A stretch of DNA of 64,000 bases, taken from NCBI GenBank assembly GCA_963848525.1, contig CAWKDZ010000003.1:506500-570499 (forward strand), written 5' to 3'. A program made the translations under genes and the position numbers. The number at the start of each line of letters is the position of its first letter. The first letter of the stretch is position 1. Origin of the DNA: JACCTU01 sp963848525 (GTDB lineage Bacteria; Actinomycetota; Thermoleophilia; Gaiellales; Gaiellaceae). Below, in pieces: positions 7,115 to 15,121 of this stretch. The notes under the pieces are model-generated. The model saw nothing but the letters and a program-made list of their open reading frames with translations, was not told where the DNA came from and did not search any database.

Positions 7115-7444
7115 TCAGGGGTTGAGCCCGAGGCTGCCGAGAGCCCCGCCGGCGAGGCCCCCGAGCCGCTGTTCCATCAGTGCCTGAGCGGAGCGGATCG
7201 CCTCGTTCGCTGCCGCCTGGATCATGTCCGCGAGCAGCTCAGGGTCGTCCGGGTCGATCGCCTTCGGGTCGATCGTGATCTCCACGATCTCGAGCGCGCC
7301 GGTCGCCTTGACTGTGACCATCCCCCCGCCGGCGGTGGCCTCGACCGTCTGGCTCGCGAGCTCCTCCTGCGCCTTCGCCATCTGCTCCTGCATCTGCTGC
7401 ATCTCGCCGAGCAGCTTGTTCATGTCCATGCCCATGTCACTCAT
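7115..7444 (-). CDS. ebfC: Nucleoid-associated protein YbaB/EbfC
   Basis: 109 residues, the usual size. The start is Met-rich (MSDMGMDMNKLLGEMQQMQEQM), followed by the dimerisation strands ATAGGGMVTVKATGALEIVEITIDP and the C-terminal helix with EAIRSAQALMEQRLGGL. The family binds DNA as a pincer-shaped dimer. Its ATG overlaps the dnaX stop (ATGA), so it is translationally coupled to dnaX, the order found in most bacteria. Confidence 0.93.
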   Translation of the reverse strand: MSDMGMDMNKLLGEMQQMQEQMAKAQEELASQTVEATAGGGMVTVKATGALEIVEITIDPKAIDPDDPELLADMIQAAANEAIRSAQALMEQRLGGLAGGALGSLGLNP

Positions 7445-9046
7445 TCCCCCTCTTTCAGCTCGCGTGCGTCGAAGGTCTCCTTGACCAGCTCGAGGATCTC
7501 GTCCTCGTCGAGGGGCTCCTCGGCCTCCTGCTCGTGCCCGTGCTCGCCGAGCGCGAACGCGAGCGCGAGCTTTCGTCCGGTCACCTCGTAGAGCGCGTCC
7601 TGGAGCAGCGTCGCGTTCTTCGGGTCCTCGGCCAGCTTGAGGTGGAACTCCGCACTCGAGGGAAACTCGACGGTGAGGCGGTCGTCGTCGAGCTCCGAGG
7701 GCCGCGCCTCGCGCAGGACCGACGCGGTCGGGATCGAGCGCTCTTCGACCGCCGGCAGGATCGTGCGCTGCCAGGCCTCCTGGAGCTGCTCGAGCTCGAG
7801 CGAGGGCGGTGCGGGCGCATCGCGCTCCGCCGGGGGAACCTCCCGGTTCCCCCGGGCCCCCTCCACTGGTCCGCTACCGCGGACAGCCGGCTGCGCCGCC
7901 GGCGCATGGCCGCGCTGTTCCAATTGCTCGAGCCGGTACGCCACCGATTCGCGTGAGAGGTCGGAGCCGGCGCGCGTCACCTTGACGAGCGCGAGCTCGA
8001 GCGGGAGCCGCGGGTCGCCGCCCTGGCGCATGTCCTCGACCGCGACGTGGCAGGAGGTCGATGAGCCGGAGCACGGTCGCCTCACCGAGCTGGTTCGCCT
8101 GCTCGCGCAGCCGGTCACGCGTCTCCTCGGTCACGGGCAGCGACTCGGGCACCTCGCCCATGTGCTGCACGAGCAGAAGGTGCCGGAGGTGCTCGAGCAG
8201 GTCGATGACGAGCCGGCCGAGGTCCTGCCCCTGCTCGGAGAGCTCCTCGATGAAGGTCAACGCGCCGGCCGTGTCGCGGTCGACCACGAGGTCGAGCAGG
8301 CGGAAGAGCGCCTCCTCCTCGACCGCGCCGAGCAGCTGGAGCACGGCCTGCACGGAGACCTTGCCCTCGGTCGCCGCGGAGAGCTGGTCGAGCGTCGAGA
8401 CGGCGTCGCGGAAGGCGCCGCGCGCCGAGCGGGCCACGAGCGCGAGCGCCTGTTCCGGCGCCTCGATCTGCTCGGCGGCGGCGATACGCGACAGGAGCTT
8501 GACGAGGTCGGGGAGCCGCGGGCGCGAGAACACGAACGTCTGGCAGCGCGAGCGGACGGTCGGCAGGACCTTGGAGAGGTCGGTCGTGCAGAACACGAAG
8601 ACGAGGTGGGGCGGGGGCTCCTCGATCAGCTTCAGCAGCGCGTTCCAGGCCGCGTCCGTGAGCTGGTGCGCCTCGTCGAGGATGTAGACCTTGTAGAGAC
8701 CTTCGGCCGGCTGGAGCACGACGCGCTCGCGGATCTCGCGGATGTCGTCGATCCCGCGCTGCGAGGCGGCGTCCATCTCGACGACGTCGAGCGACGACCC
8801 GTTCGCGATCGAGACGCACGCGTGGCAGACCTTGTCGGGGCTGGGCGTCGGGCCTTGCGCGCAGTTCAGCGCCTTGGCGAGGATGCGCGCGAGCGACGTC
8901 TTCCCGGTCCCCCGCGGCCCGGCGAAGAGGTATGCCTGCCGGACCTGGTCGGCCGCGATCGCGTTCTTCAGGGTGCGGACGATCGGCTCCTGCCCGACGA
9001 CCTCGTCGAAGTCCTGCGGTCTGTACTTGCGATACAGAGCTGCCAC
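7441..9046 (-). CDS. dnaX: DNA polymerase III subunit gamma/tau, with a frameshift
   Basis: Clamp-loader ATPase of the replisome. From the GTG at 9044-9046 the first frame gives AALYRKYRPQDFDEVVGQ, Walker A GPRGTGKTS, a Cys zinc module (C..G..CHAC), Walker B VYILDEAHQ and sensor motif TVRSRCQ, and ends its homology at ATVLRLIDLL. Homology resumes one base further on in the +1 frame (HVAVEDMRQGGDPRLPLELALVKV) and runs through an acidic tau-like tail to the stop at 7441. One extra base near 8047-8053 explains this. Frame 0 would add about 60 unrelated arginine-rich residues. A GGGGGAACC palindrome sits in the linker at 7830-7855. Intact function is expected in the organism. Confidence 0.9.
7830..7855. 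repeat. GGGGGAACC palindrome, copy 1 (inside dnaX)
   Basis: CCGGGGGAACC (7830-7840), loop TCCC, GGTTCCCCCGG (7845-7855). The same core recurs at 9155-9175 and 23293-23316. In dnaX it encodes part of the low-complexity linker. Confidence 0.6.
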
Positions 9047-9154
9047 GCTTGTCGGCGATTCTAGGGACGCCTCGAGGTCGGGGCGGAGGCGGGATTCATT
9101 CCCGCCGGAGCGCGCTTCGCGGAGGCCGACGAGGCGGAGAAGGAGGGGGCTCAT

Positions 9155-9175
9155 GGGGGAACCACGGGTTCCCCC
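9155..9175. repeat. GGGGGAACC palindrome, copy 2 (after the SRP RNA)
   Basis: GGGGGAACC (9155-9163), loop ACG, GGTTCCCCC (9167-9175). It lies just past the 3' end of the SRP RNA gene on the minus strand and may serve as its terminator. Confidence 0.6.
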
Positions 9176-9181
9176 GATGCT

Positions 9182-9270
9182 CGTAACCGCGGGACCTGGG
9201 AGGGGATCCTTAGCGCTGCTTCCTTCCGGATCTGACGCGGTTCGGAGACTCCCAGTCCCGCGGCGGACCC
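9182..9270 (-). ncRNA. ffs: Small signal recognition particle RNA (4.5S type)
   Basis: The minus strand carries the SRP signature GTCAGATCCGGAAGGAAGCA followed by GCGCTAAG. It sits at the tip of a long rod formed by CCGCGGGACTGGGAG (around 9249-9263) and CTCCCAGGTCCCGCGG (9187-9202). This is the Ffh-binding symmetric and asymmetric loop region of the bacterial small SRP RNA. A position directly upstream of dnaX on the same strand is common in actinobacteria. The exact ends are estimates from the rod. Confidence 0.9.
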
Positions 9271-9314
9271 ATCGTAGCCTGGCGTTGCCAGGTGCGATTT
9301 GGCACGATGAACAG

Positions 9315-9743
9315 GTGCCGATCGCCGACGCGATGACCGTTCGGGTGGTGAGCGTTCGGCCGGAGGAGCTCGTCCAGGTCGCGATCGCGAGGATGCTGGA
9401 GGAGAACGTCGGCGCGGTCGTCGTCTGCGAGGCGGAGCGCCTCGTCGGGATCTTCACGGAGCGCGACGTCCTCCGGCTCGCCGGCGAAGGGACGGCGTTC
9501 GGCGAGCTCAAGATCGGCGACGTGATGACGACGCGCGTGCTCACGCTGACGCCGGACGTCGACGTCACCGACGCGGCCAGGCTGATGCGCGACAGGAAGA
9601 TTCGCCACGTGCCTGTCGTCGAGGGCGAGAACGTGCTCGGGATCGTCGGGATCCGCGACGTGATGGGCACGCTCGTGGAGCGGGTCTGGGCGGCGCACGA
9701 CGAGACCGCCCACGAGACGGCTCGCAATCTGCTCAGCCGCTGA
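9315..9743 (+). CDS. CBS-domain pair protein
   Basis: 142 residues from the GTG at 9315; the frame is open further upstream, but that part crosses the SRP RNA. Two CBS motifs fill the protein: IADAMTVRVVSVRPEELVQVA...VGIFTERDVLRL and IGDVMTTRVLTLTPDVDVTDAARLM...VLGIVGIRDVMG. Stand-alone CBS pairs bind adenosine nucleotides and act as energy or nucleotide sensors for partner proteins; the partner is not evident here. The upstream Shine-Dalgarno is weak. A paralogue lies at 18063-18437. Confidence 0.88.
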   Translation: MPIADAMTVRVVSVRPEELVQVAIARMLEENVGAVVVCEAERLVGIFTERDVLRLAGEGTAFGELKIGDVMTTRVLTLTPDVDVTDAARLMRDRKIRHVPVVEGENVLGIVGIRDVMGTLVERVWAAHDETAHETARNLLSR

Positions 9744-9848
9744 AAGTCGCGCTTCGCGCTCGACTTTCAGCGGTGTTCCCTTCCACGGTCGGTGAGCCGG
9801 CGCCGGCAAAGCCGGCACCGGCGGCGGGGCTACAATGCCGGCTCTCCC

Positions 9849-9920
9849 GGGCGCATAGCTCAGCGGGAGAGCGCCCGCTTCACACGCGGGAGGTCCCTGG
9901 TTCGATCCCAGGTGCGCCCA
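9849..9920 (+). tRNA. tRNA-Val (anticodon CAC)
   Basis: 72 bases that fold as a full cloverleaf: acceptor GGGCGCA/TGCGCCC with discriminator A, D-arm GCTC/GAGC, anticodon stem CCCGC/GCGGG with loop TTCACAC, T-arm CCTGG TTCGATC CCAGG. No encoded CCA. Confidence 0.97.
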
Positions 9921-9975
9921 TCACCGGTGCAGTCTGTTCGTAGACTCGCGGTTGGCTCGATGAGGCCGCTCGAGC

Positions 9976-11913
9976 CTACGACCCGCCGAGGTGCGTGGAG
10001 AAGAACTGCGTGATCGTCTCGTAGCAGCGCACGCGGTTCGGCAGCTTGAGCACGTCGTGGCCCTCGTCCTCGAACACGAGGTAGTCGACGTCCTTGCCCT
10101 GACCTCGCAGGTGGTCGACGAGGTCGCGTGACTCCTGCTCGACGACCCGCGGATCGTTCTGGCCCTGGATCACGAGCAGCGGGCAGGCGATGTCGTCCAC
10201 GTACGTGCTGGCCGAGCGCTCGACCAGGAACTCGCGGTCCTTCACCGGATCGCCGATCGCCAACTCGATGAACGGCTTCCACGTCTCCGGGACGCGCGAC
10301 GCCCAGGTGACGAGGTCGTACGAGCCGAACATGTCGACGGCGCCGCGCCAGAGCTCTGGATGGCGGCCGGCGAGTGTCAGCGTCATGTAGCCGCCATACG
10401 AGCGGCCGATGACGCCGGCGCGGTCGACGTCGATGCGGTCGTCTTTCGGCAGAACCTCTTTCATTGCGAACACGTGGTCGAGCCGGTCGTTGCCGCCCCA
10501 GTCGCGGTCGACGCGCTGCGCGTACTCCGCGCCGTAGCCCGTCGAGCCGCGGACGTTCGGAACGAACACGGCGAAGCCGTTCAGCGTGAGCGCCTGGATC
10601 AGCGGAATCGAGAACCACGCGAAGTTCGGGCGCTCCTGGCTCTGCGGGCCGCCGTGAACGTAGTAGACGAGCGGCCGCGCTCCCTCGTAGCCGAGCGCGT
10701 CGGAGGGGAGGTAGAGGCGGGCCGACACGCGCAGTCCGTCGTGTGAGTCGTAGGACGCATCCTCGCCGGCGGCGAGCAGCTCCGGCGCGAGCCCGAGCGC
10801 GCGTTCACGCGTGCGCTGCACCGGCGTCGCGTTCTCGTCCAGCACGTAGAGCTGGGTGGGCATCGTCGCGGTGCAGAACGCGGCCGTGAAGCGACCGCTC
10901 CCGCGGTCGAAATGGAGCCCATGGAGAACGCCGTCCTCGAGCTCACCCTGCCCGACGAGCACGCGCTCGAGCGTCAGGCGCCGCGCTGCTTCGTCGAAGC
11001 GGGCGTCGTACGCCCAGGAGCAACCGTCGATGTTGTAGATCGCCGCGTAGCGATCGTCGTCGAGGTGCTGCAGGCGCTCGAACTCGCCTTCGCCTCTGTG
11101 GGCGACACCGTCGACCTCGACCGGCTCGACGTCGCTCTGACCGTCGAGCGGGAGATAGCCGGCCGCGCCCTTGTCGTCGTGCACCGTCGAGACCATGAGC
11201 ATGCCCTTGCCGCTCGGCAGCAGGTGCCCCGACTTGAAGCCGGTGCGCGGATATTCGCGGCCTTCTTCGCGCTCCTCGATCGGGGTGCCGTAGATCATCT
11301 TCCGGCCGTCGTTGCCGTTCGGCTCCCACAGGACGACGTCGCCAAGAACGTACTCGTCTCCGAGCACGACGCGCGAGTGGTCGCTGTTCCACGCAACCGC
11401 AAACGCGCCGTATTGGCTCTTCGCCACTTCGTCGACGCGACCGCTCGCCAGATCGAGGCGCAGGGCGTGAATCATCGACTCGGTCAGCGATTCGGAGAGG
11501 AAGTACACGATCGCGCCGTCGTTGTCGATCTCGAGCGGCTGTGACCGGAACGCGTCGAACGAATCGCCGCCGATCGGCTCCGGAAAACCGCCCTCGAGCG
11601 GGATCACGTACGGCTTGTACTTCTCGTCGCCGTTGTGGTCGAGCATCACGAGAATCTGCTCGAGCTCGGGGAAGACGTAGAACGAGTAGCCCGTCATCAG
11701 CTCGGGGTTCTGCAGCGCGATCCTGGGCGGCAGCAGCGGCTCGGGCACGCCGCCGTCCGCGTCCATCGCATACAGGCTGAGCGCGCCGCCGAGGTTCGAG
11801 ATGAAGTACAGCCGGTCGTCCGCGAGCTGCGGCTCGAGGAAGAGCCGAGCCGACAAGAGCGCCTCGATCCGGTCCGCCGTCTCCCCGCGGAGCGCAACGC
11901 GATTCGCCACCAC
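9976..11913 (-). CDS. S9-family serine peptidase (prolyl-oligopeptidase/acylaminoacyl-peptidase type)
   Basis: 645 residues. The N-terminal two thirds form a beta-propeller of TolB/DPP-like repeats (for example LYFISNLGGALSLYAMD, AIVYFLSESL) that gates access to the active site. The C-terminal alpha/beta-hydrolase domain starts near residue 395 (YDSHDGLRVSARLYLP). It has the oxyanion region PLVYYVHGGPQSQERP and the catalytic triad Ser505 in GRSYGGYM, Asp587 in GQNDPRV and His619 in DEGHDVL. No signal peptide, so it should act on small peptides in the cytoplasm. Transcribed alone, or with the gene that starts upstream on the same strand (gap 22 bases). Confidence 0.9.
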   Translation of the reverse strand: MVANRVALRGETADRIEALLSARLFLEPQLADDRLYFISNLGGALSLYAMDADGGVPEPLLPPRIALQNPELMTGYSFYVFPELEQILVMLDHNGDEKYKPYVIPLEGGFPEPIGGDSFDAFRSQPLEIDNDGAIVYFLSESLTESMIHALRLDLASGRVDEVAKSQYGAFAVAWNSDHSRVVLGDEYVLGDVVLWEPNGNDGRKMIYGTPIEEREEGREYPRTGFKSGHLLPSGKGMLMVSTVHDDKGAAGYLPLDGQSDVEPVEVDGVAHRGEGEFERLQHLDDDRYAAIYNIDGCSWAYDARFDEAARRLTLERVLVGQGELEDGVLHGLHFDRGSGRFTAAFCTATMPTQLYVLDENATPVQRTRERALGLAPELLAAGEDASYDSHDGLRVSARLYLPSDALGYEGARPLVYYVHGGPQSQERPNFAWFSIPLIQALTLNGFAVFVPNVRGSTGYGAEYAQRVDRDWGGNDRLDHVFAMKEVLPKDDRIDVDRAGVIGRSYGGYMTLTLAGRHPELWRGAVDMFGSYDLVTWASRVPETWKPFIELAIGDPVKDREFLVERSASTYVDDIACPLLVIQGQNDPRVVEQESRDLVDHLRGQGKDVDYLVFEDEGHDVLKLPNRVRCYETITQFFSTHLGGS

Positions 11914-11935
11914 CAGACGAGCCTAGCTACGCGCG

Positions 11936-13348
11936 CTAGCTGCGGACCGAGGAGCCTGACACCGCATAGAGCTGCCACGTGCCCGGTACTCCCTTGAGCG
12001 CGCGCTCGCCGCGATCCTCGAACTCGATGCCCGAGCCGGCAACGAGATCCTTGACGGTCCGGGACACGAGAACCTCGCCGGCGCTTGCTTGAGCTGCGAC
12101 TCGCGCGCCCGTGTTGACGGCGATCCCAGCGACCTTGCCGTCCAGGACCTCGCATTCGCCTGTGTGCAGGCCGGCGCGCACGCCGAGGCCGAGTTCACTC
12201 ACGCCTTGGACGACGGCACATGCGCAGGAGATGGCGCGAGCAGGCCCGTCGAAGCTCGCGAAGAATCCGTCTCCGGCCGTGTCGATCTCGACGCCGCGAA
12301 AGCGCGCGAGCTGTCGCCTCACAAGCGAGTGGTGCCGTTCGAGCAGATCCCGCCAGGCTCGATCGCCCAGCTCGACCATGCGCTCGCTGGACCCGACGAG
12401 GTCCGTGAACAGAACGGTCGCCAGCAGGCGATCGGGCTCGGCCTCGTTCCAGGCGCCTTCCTTCCAAGCCTCGAGGAGGAAGCTCTCGACCTCGTCGACA
12501 AGGGCGTCGGCGACGTCGCCCATCATCACGTGCCCGGCGCCGGGAAGCTCGACGAGCCGAGCTCCTGCGATCTGCTCAGCCATGTAGCGCGCCCCTTCCA
12601 CCGGGACCACCTCGTCGTCGGTGCCGTGAACGACCAGGGTCGGCACGCGGATTGCCGGAAGCACGTGTCGGACGTCGATGTCCCTGTTCATTCGACGCAA
12701 CGCGAGCATCGATCCGGGGCTGATGCTGTTCCGGTAGTAGTCGGCCAGGCCCTCGGCCTCTTCGGCGCTGAATCCGTTCTCGCGCAGGCGTCCGAGCAGA
12801 CCGTGCCGCGGCCCGAAGACCGCCTCGTCGAAGTCGCGCCACTCCGAGTAGGTCTCTTCGGTCGCGCCCCATGGATAGTCGGGAGCCCACATCAGCCGCG
12901 CCATTCCGCCCCAGAGGACGAGCGCTGCCGTTCGGTCCGGGTAGGCCGCCGCGAACAGAAGGCTCATCGGTGTCCCCTCCGACACGCCCACGATCGCAGC
13001 GCGAGCCGAGCCGGCAGCGTCCATCACGGCTCGGACATCGTCCATGCGCTCCTCCAGCGTCGGCGCCCCGATCACGCGATCGGACATGCCGGTTCCGCGC
13101 TTGTCGAAGAGGATGAGGCGCGAAAACCTGCTGAGCTTCTCGCGCCCGCGAGCGGCGACCGGCACCTTCCACGCCAGCTCCACGTGCGAGAGGAAGCCGG
13201 GCACGAGGACGACGTCGAAGTCACCGCTGCCGACGACTTGGTAGGCGATCGAGACGTCCCCGCTCTTCACGTAGCGGGTTTCCGGCGACTCCACGGTCGC
13301 CAGTCTCGGGCTCGACCGCCGTTTGGGCAAGTGCGTGCCGAAAAGCAC
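11936..13348 (-). CDS. Alpha/beta-hydrolase fused to a class III adenylate/guanylate cyclase domain
   Basis: About 470 residues. Residues 30-290 are an alpha/beta hydrolase: oxyanion region VLVPGFLSHVELAW, nucleophile elbow VGVSEGTP, acid HGTDDEVVP, His in GAGHVMMGD. Residues 305-465 are a class III nucleotide cyclase: LLATVLFTDLVGSSE with the first metal Asp, DTAGDGFFASFDGP with the second, and VRAGLHTGECE. Such fusions are typical of actinobacteria and suggest that a small molecule bound or cleaved by the hydrolase domain controls cyclic-nucleotide synthesis. A GTG at 13292-13294 (just before ESPETRYVKSG) is an equally good start. Confidence 0.88.
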   Translation of the reverse strand: MLFGTHLPKRRSSPRLATVESPETRYVKSGDVSIAYQVVGSGDFDVVLVPGFLSHVELAWKVPVAARGREKLSRFSRLILFDKRGTGMSDRVIGAPTLEERMDDVRAVMDAAGSARAAIVGVSEGTPMSLLFAAAYPDRTAALVLWGGMARLMWAPDYPWGATEETYSEWRDFDEAVFGPRHGLLGRLRENGFSAEEAEGLADYYRNSISPGSMLALRRMNRDIDVRHVLPAIRVPTLVVHGTDDEVVPVEGARYMAEQIAGARLVELPGAGHVMMGDVADALVDEVESFLLEAWKEGAWNEAEPDRLLATVLFTDLVGSSERMVELGDRAWRDLLERHHSLVRRQLARFRGVEIDTAGDGFFASFDGPARAISCACAVVQGVSELGLGVRAGLHTGECEVLDGKVAGIAVNTGARVAAQASAGEVLVSRTVKDLVAGSGIEFEDRGERALKGVPGTWQLYAVSGSSVRS

Positions 13349-13486
13349 GGCCCGATTGGCCCTTCTGGGTCACGCGAGCGCGCCCAGGCCGTCGCGATGA
13401 TGCTCCTCGAAGCCAACCAAGGCGGCTGACCGGCCGGGGCGCTCCTTCTGCGCCCGCCGAGGGTCATCGCCCGGAGGAACTCCAGG

Positions 13487-14116
13487 ATGACCCAACTCGC
13501 AAGCCGAGCCGCACTGAGCGCCATGCTCGCCATCGCTGTCCTCGCTCTCGTGCTGACTGCGGCCGTCTTGCTTCGGCCCGACACCGCCGCTGCCGACCCG
13601 CCACCCACCGACGGCCAGACGGCCGACTCGTCGGTGGAACAGGCCAAGGCGATGGCGCACACACTCGCTGCCGACCGCGACCCCCCGCCCGTGACGAAGG
13701 CGCAGGTCGAGAAACGCGTCAAGAAGAACGCCAGGAAGCGCGCCAAGAAGCGCCGGCTTGCCCGCGGCGTGCGCGCGGTTCAGATCGCGAACCGGCTGAC
13801 CGGCATTCCCTACGTCTGGGGCGGCGCCTCGCCGCGCAGCGGCTTCGACTGCTCCGGGCTCGTTCAGTACGTGTACGCGAAGCTCGGCATCTCGTTGCCG
13901 CACTACACGTTCTCCCAGTACGGGCGCGGACGCTCCGTGTCACGCTCGAGCTTGCGACCCGGCGATCTGGTCTTCTTCTACGGGCTCAACCATGTCGGGA
14001 TCTACGGCGGAGGCGGCAAGTACATCCATGCGCCCCGCAGGGGCACGACCGTGCGCTGGTCGTCGCTGGCGTCGAATCCGGGCTACTACGGCGCACGCCG
14101 GCTCGTTGCCGCCTGA
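13487..14116 (+). CDS. Secreted NlpC/P60 peptidoglycan hydrolase
   Basis: 209 residues. There is an N-terminal signal or anchor helix (residues 8-30), then a Pro/Lys-rich spacer with a very basic patch (KKNARKRAKKRRLARG, about 79-94). The catalytic domain runs from about 96: nucleophile Cys122 in GFDCSGLVQYVY, His169 in LNHVGIYGGG and a third polar residue, His181, in KYIHAPR. Such enzymes cut stem peptides in the wall. The basic stretch may bind wall polymer or DNA. It follows a divergent gene and ends in a hairpin. Confidence 0.9.
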   Translation: MTQLASRAALSAMLAIAVLALVLTAAVLLRPDTAAADPPPTDGQTADSSVEQAKAMAHTLAADRDPPPVTKAQVEKRVKKNARKRAKKRRLARGVRAVQIANRLTGIPYVWGGASPRSGFDCSGLVQYVYAKLGISLPHYTFSQYGRGRSVSRSSLRPGDLVFFYGLNHVGIYGGGGKYIHAPRRGTTVRWSSLASNPGYYGARRLVAA

Positions 14117-14122
14117 CCGGAT

Positions 14123-14145
14123 GCGGCGGGAAAAACGCCCGCCGC
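14123..14145 (+). terminator. Hairpin terminator after the NlpC/P60 gene
   Basis: GCGGCGGG (14123-14130) and CCCGCCGC (14138-14145) with loop AAAAACG, 7 bases past the stop codon. Confidence 0.6.
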
Positions 14146-14183
14146 GACGACTGGGGTAGGGTCGTTCGAAAAGGAGGACGACG

Positions 14184-14696
14184 ATGCCGCTGCTACGCGG
14201 TCGCCGCGACGACGGCGGGACGAAATACCGGATGCGCGAGAAGCTGTTCGCGATCGGCGACGACTACTGGATCGAGAACGACGACGGCGAGCGTGCATTC
14301 AAGGTCGACGGGAAAGCCCTGCGCATTCGTGACACGCTCGTGCTCGAGGACACAGCGGGCGCCGAGCTCTTCACGGTCCAGGAGAAGAAGCTGAGCGTGC
14401 GGGACAAGATGGAGGTCGAGCGCGGCGGGAAGACCGTGGCGACGGTCAAGAAGGCCTTGATCACTCCGTTGCGCGAGCGGTTCTCGATCGACGTCGAGGA
14501 CGGGGAGGACATGGAGGCGAAGGGGAACATCGTCGACCACGAGTTCAAGATCGAGCGCGGTGGCGACAAGGTGGCCGAGGTGTCGAAGCGCTGGTTCCGG
14601 GTCAGGGATACCTACGGGATCGAGATCGCGCCCGGCCAGGACGACGCGCTCATCCTCGCGGTCACCGTCTGCATCGACCAGATGACCCGGAACTGA
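14184..14696 (+). CDS. LURP-one-related / scramblase-like beta-barrel protein
   Basis: 170 residues with a clear AAGGAGGACGACG ribosome site. Repeating antiparallel strands of the LURP-one/Tubby-like fold are visible: YRMREKLFAIGDDYWIEND, GERAFKVDGKALRIRDTLVLED, GAELFTVQEKKLSVRDKMEVE, and near the end FRVRDTYGIEIAPGQDDALILAVTVCID. No catalytic residues are known in this family; bacterial members are thought to bind lipids or act as membrane-associated scaffolds. The end is typical of the family, where a C-terminal helix follows the barrel. Confidence 0.8.
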   Translation: MPLLRGRRDDGGTKYRMREKLFAIGDDYWIENDDGERAFKVDGKALRIRDTLVLEDTAGAELFTVQEKKLSVRDKMEVERGGKTVATVKKALITPLRERFSIDVEDGEDMEAKGNIVDHEFKIERGGDKVAEVSKRWFRVRDTYGIEIAPGQDDALILAVTVCIDQMTRN

Positions 14697-14740
14697 GGCC
14701 GTTTATCCGCTCGTAGCGTCGAGCAGCTGGAGGAGCTTCG

Positions 14741-15007
14741 CTACTCGACGAACAGTCCGAAGACCAGCACGAGCAGGGCGAAGAGCACGCTCGCCGCAGT
14801 CAGCGCGATCAGCACGATCGCGCCGACGCGCGGCACCCAGGTCGGGGGCGGCGGGATCCTGCCGGTGCGGTCGGTTTCCTCGACCGGCTCGCCGTCGTCG
14901 GCGACCCTCGACGAGACCGGTGCGCCGCAGCGCTGGCAGAAGCGCGCGTCCCCGGCGAGCTCCGCTCCGCAGTTCGCGCAGTCCGTCCGCTCCTCCTGGA
15001 CGTGCAC
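14741..15007 (-). CDS. Small zinc-ribbon membrane protein
   Basis: 88 residues. An N-terminal double zinc knuckle CANCGAELAGDARFCQRCG gives four Cys ligands, followed by a Pro-rich linker (RIPPPPTWVPR) and one transmembrane helix (about 61-86). Such tiny zinc-ribbon/TM proteins are common in actinobacteria and have no assigned function. It is divergent from the RTX-like gene, whose longest frame overlaps it by a few bases. Confidence 0.7.
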   Translation of the reverse strand: MHVQEERTDCANCGAELAGDARFCQRCGAPVSSRVADDGEPVEETDRTGRIPPPPTWVPRVGAIVLIALTAASVLFALLVLVFGLFVE

Positions 15008-15121
15008 GTCTCTGACTGTAGTCCACTGCGAAGCTGGACCTTCGGGGGGGACTTGGGACTGGCCTTGTATGCACGGATTGGCACCGCTAGGTTCAGGCGG
15101 CTCGCACCGGGAAGGGGAACC

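Noticed and set aside
8040..8060. Programmed frameshift in dnaX
   Set aside because: No slippery heptamer, no stop codon or internal Shine-Dalgarno at the site, and similar +1 shifts occur in unrelated genes of the window. Kept as a finding but not as a functional claim.
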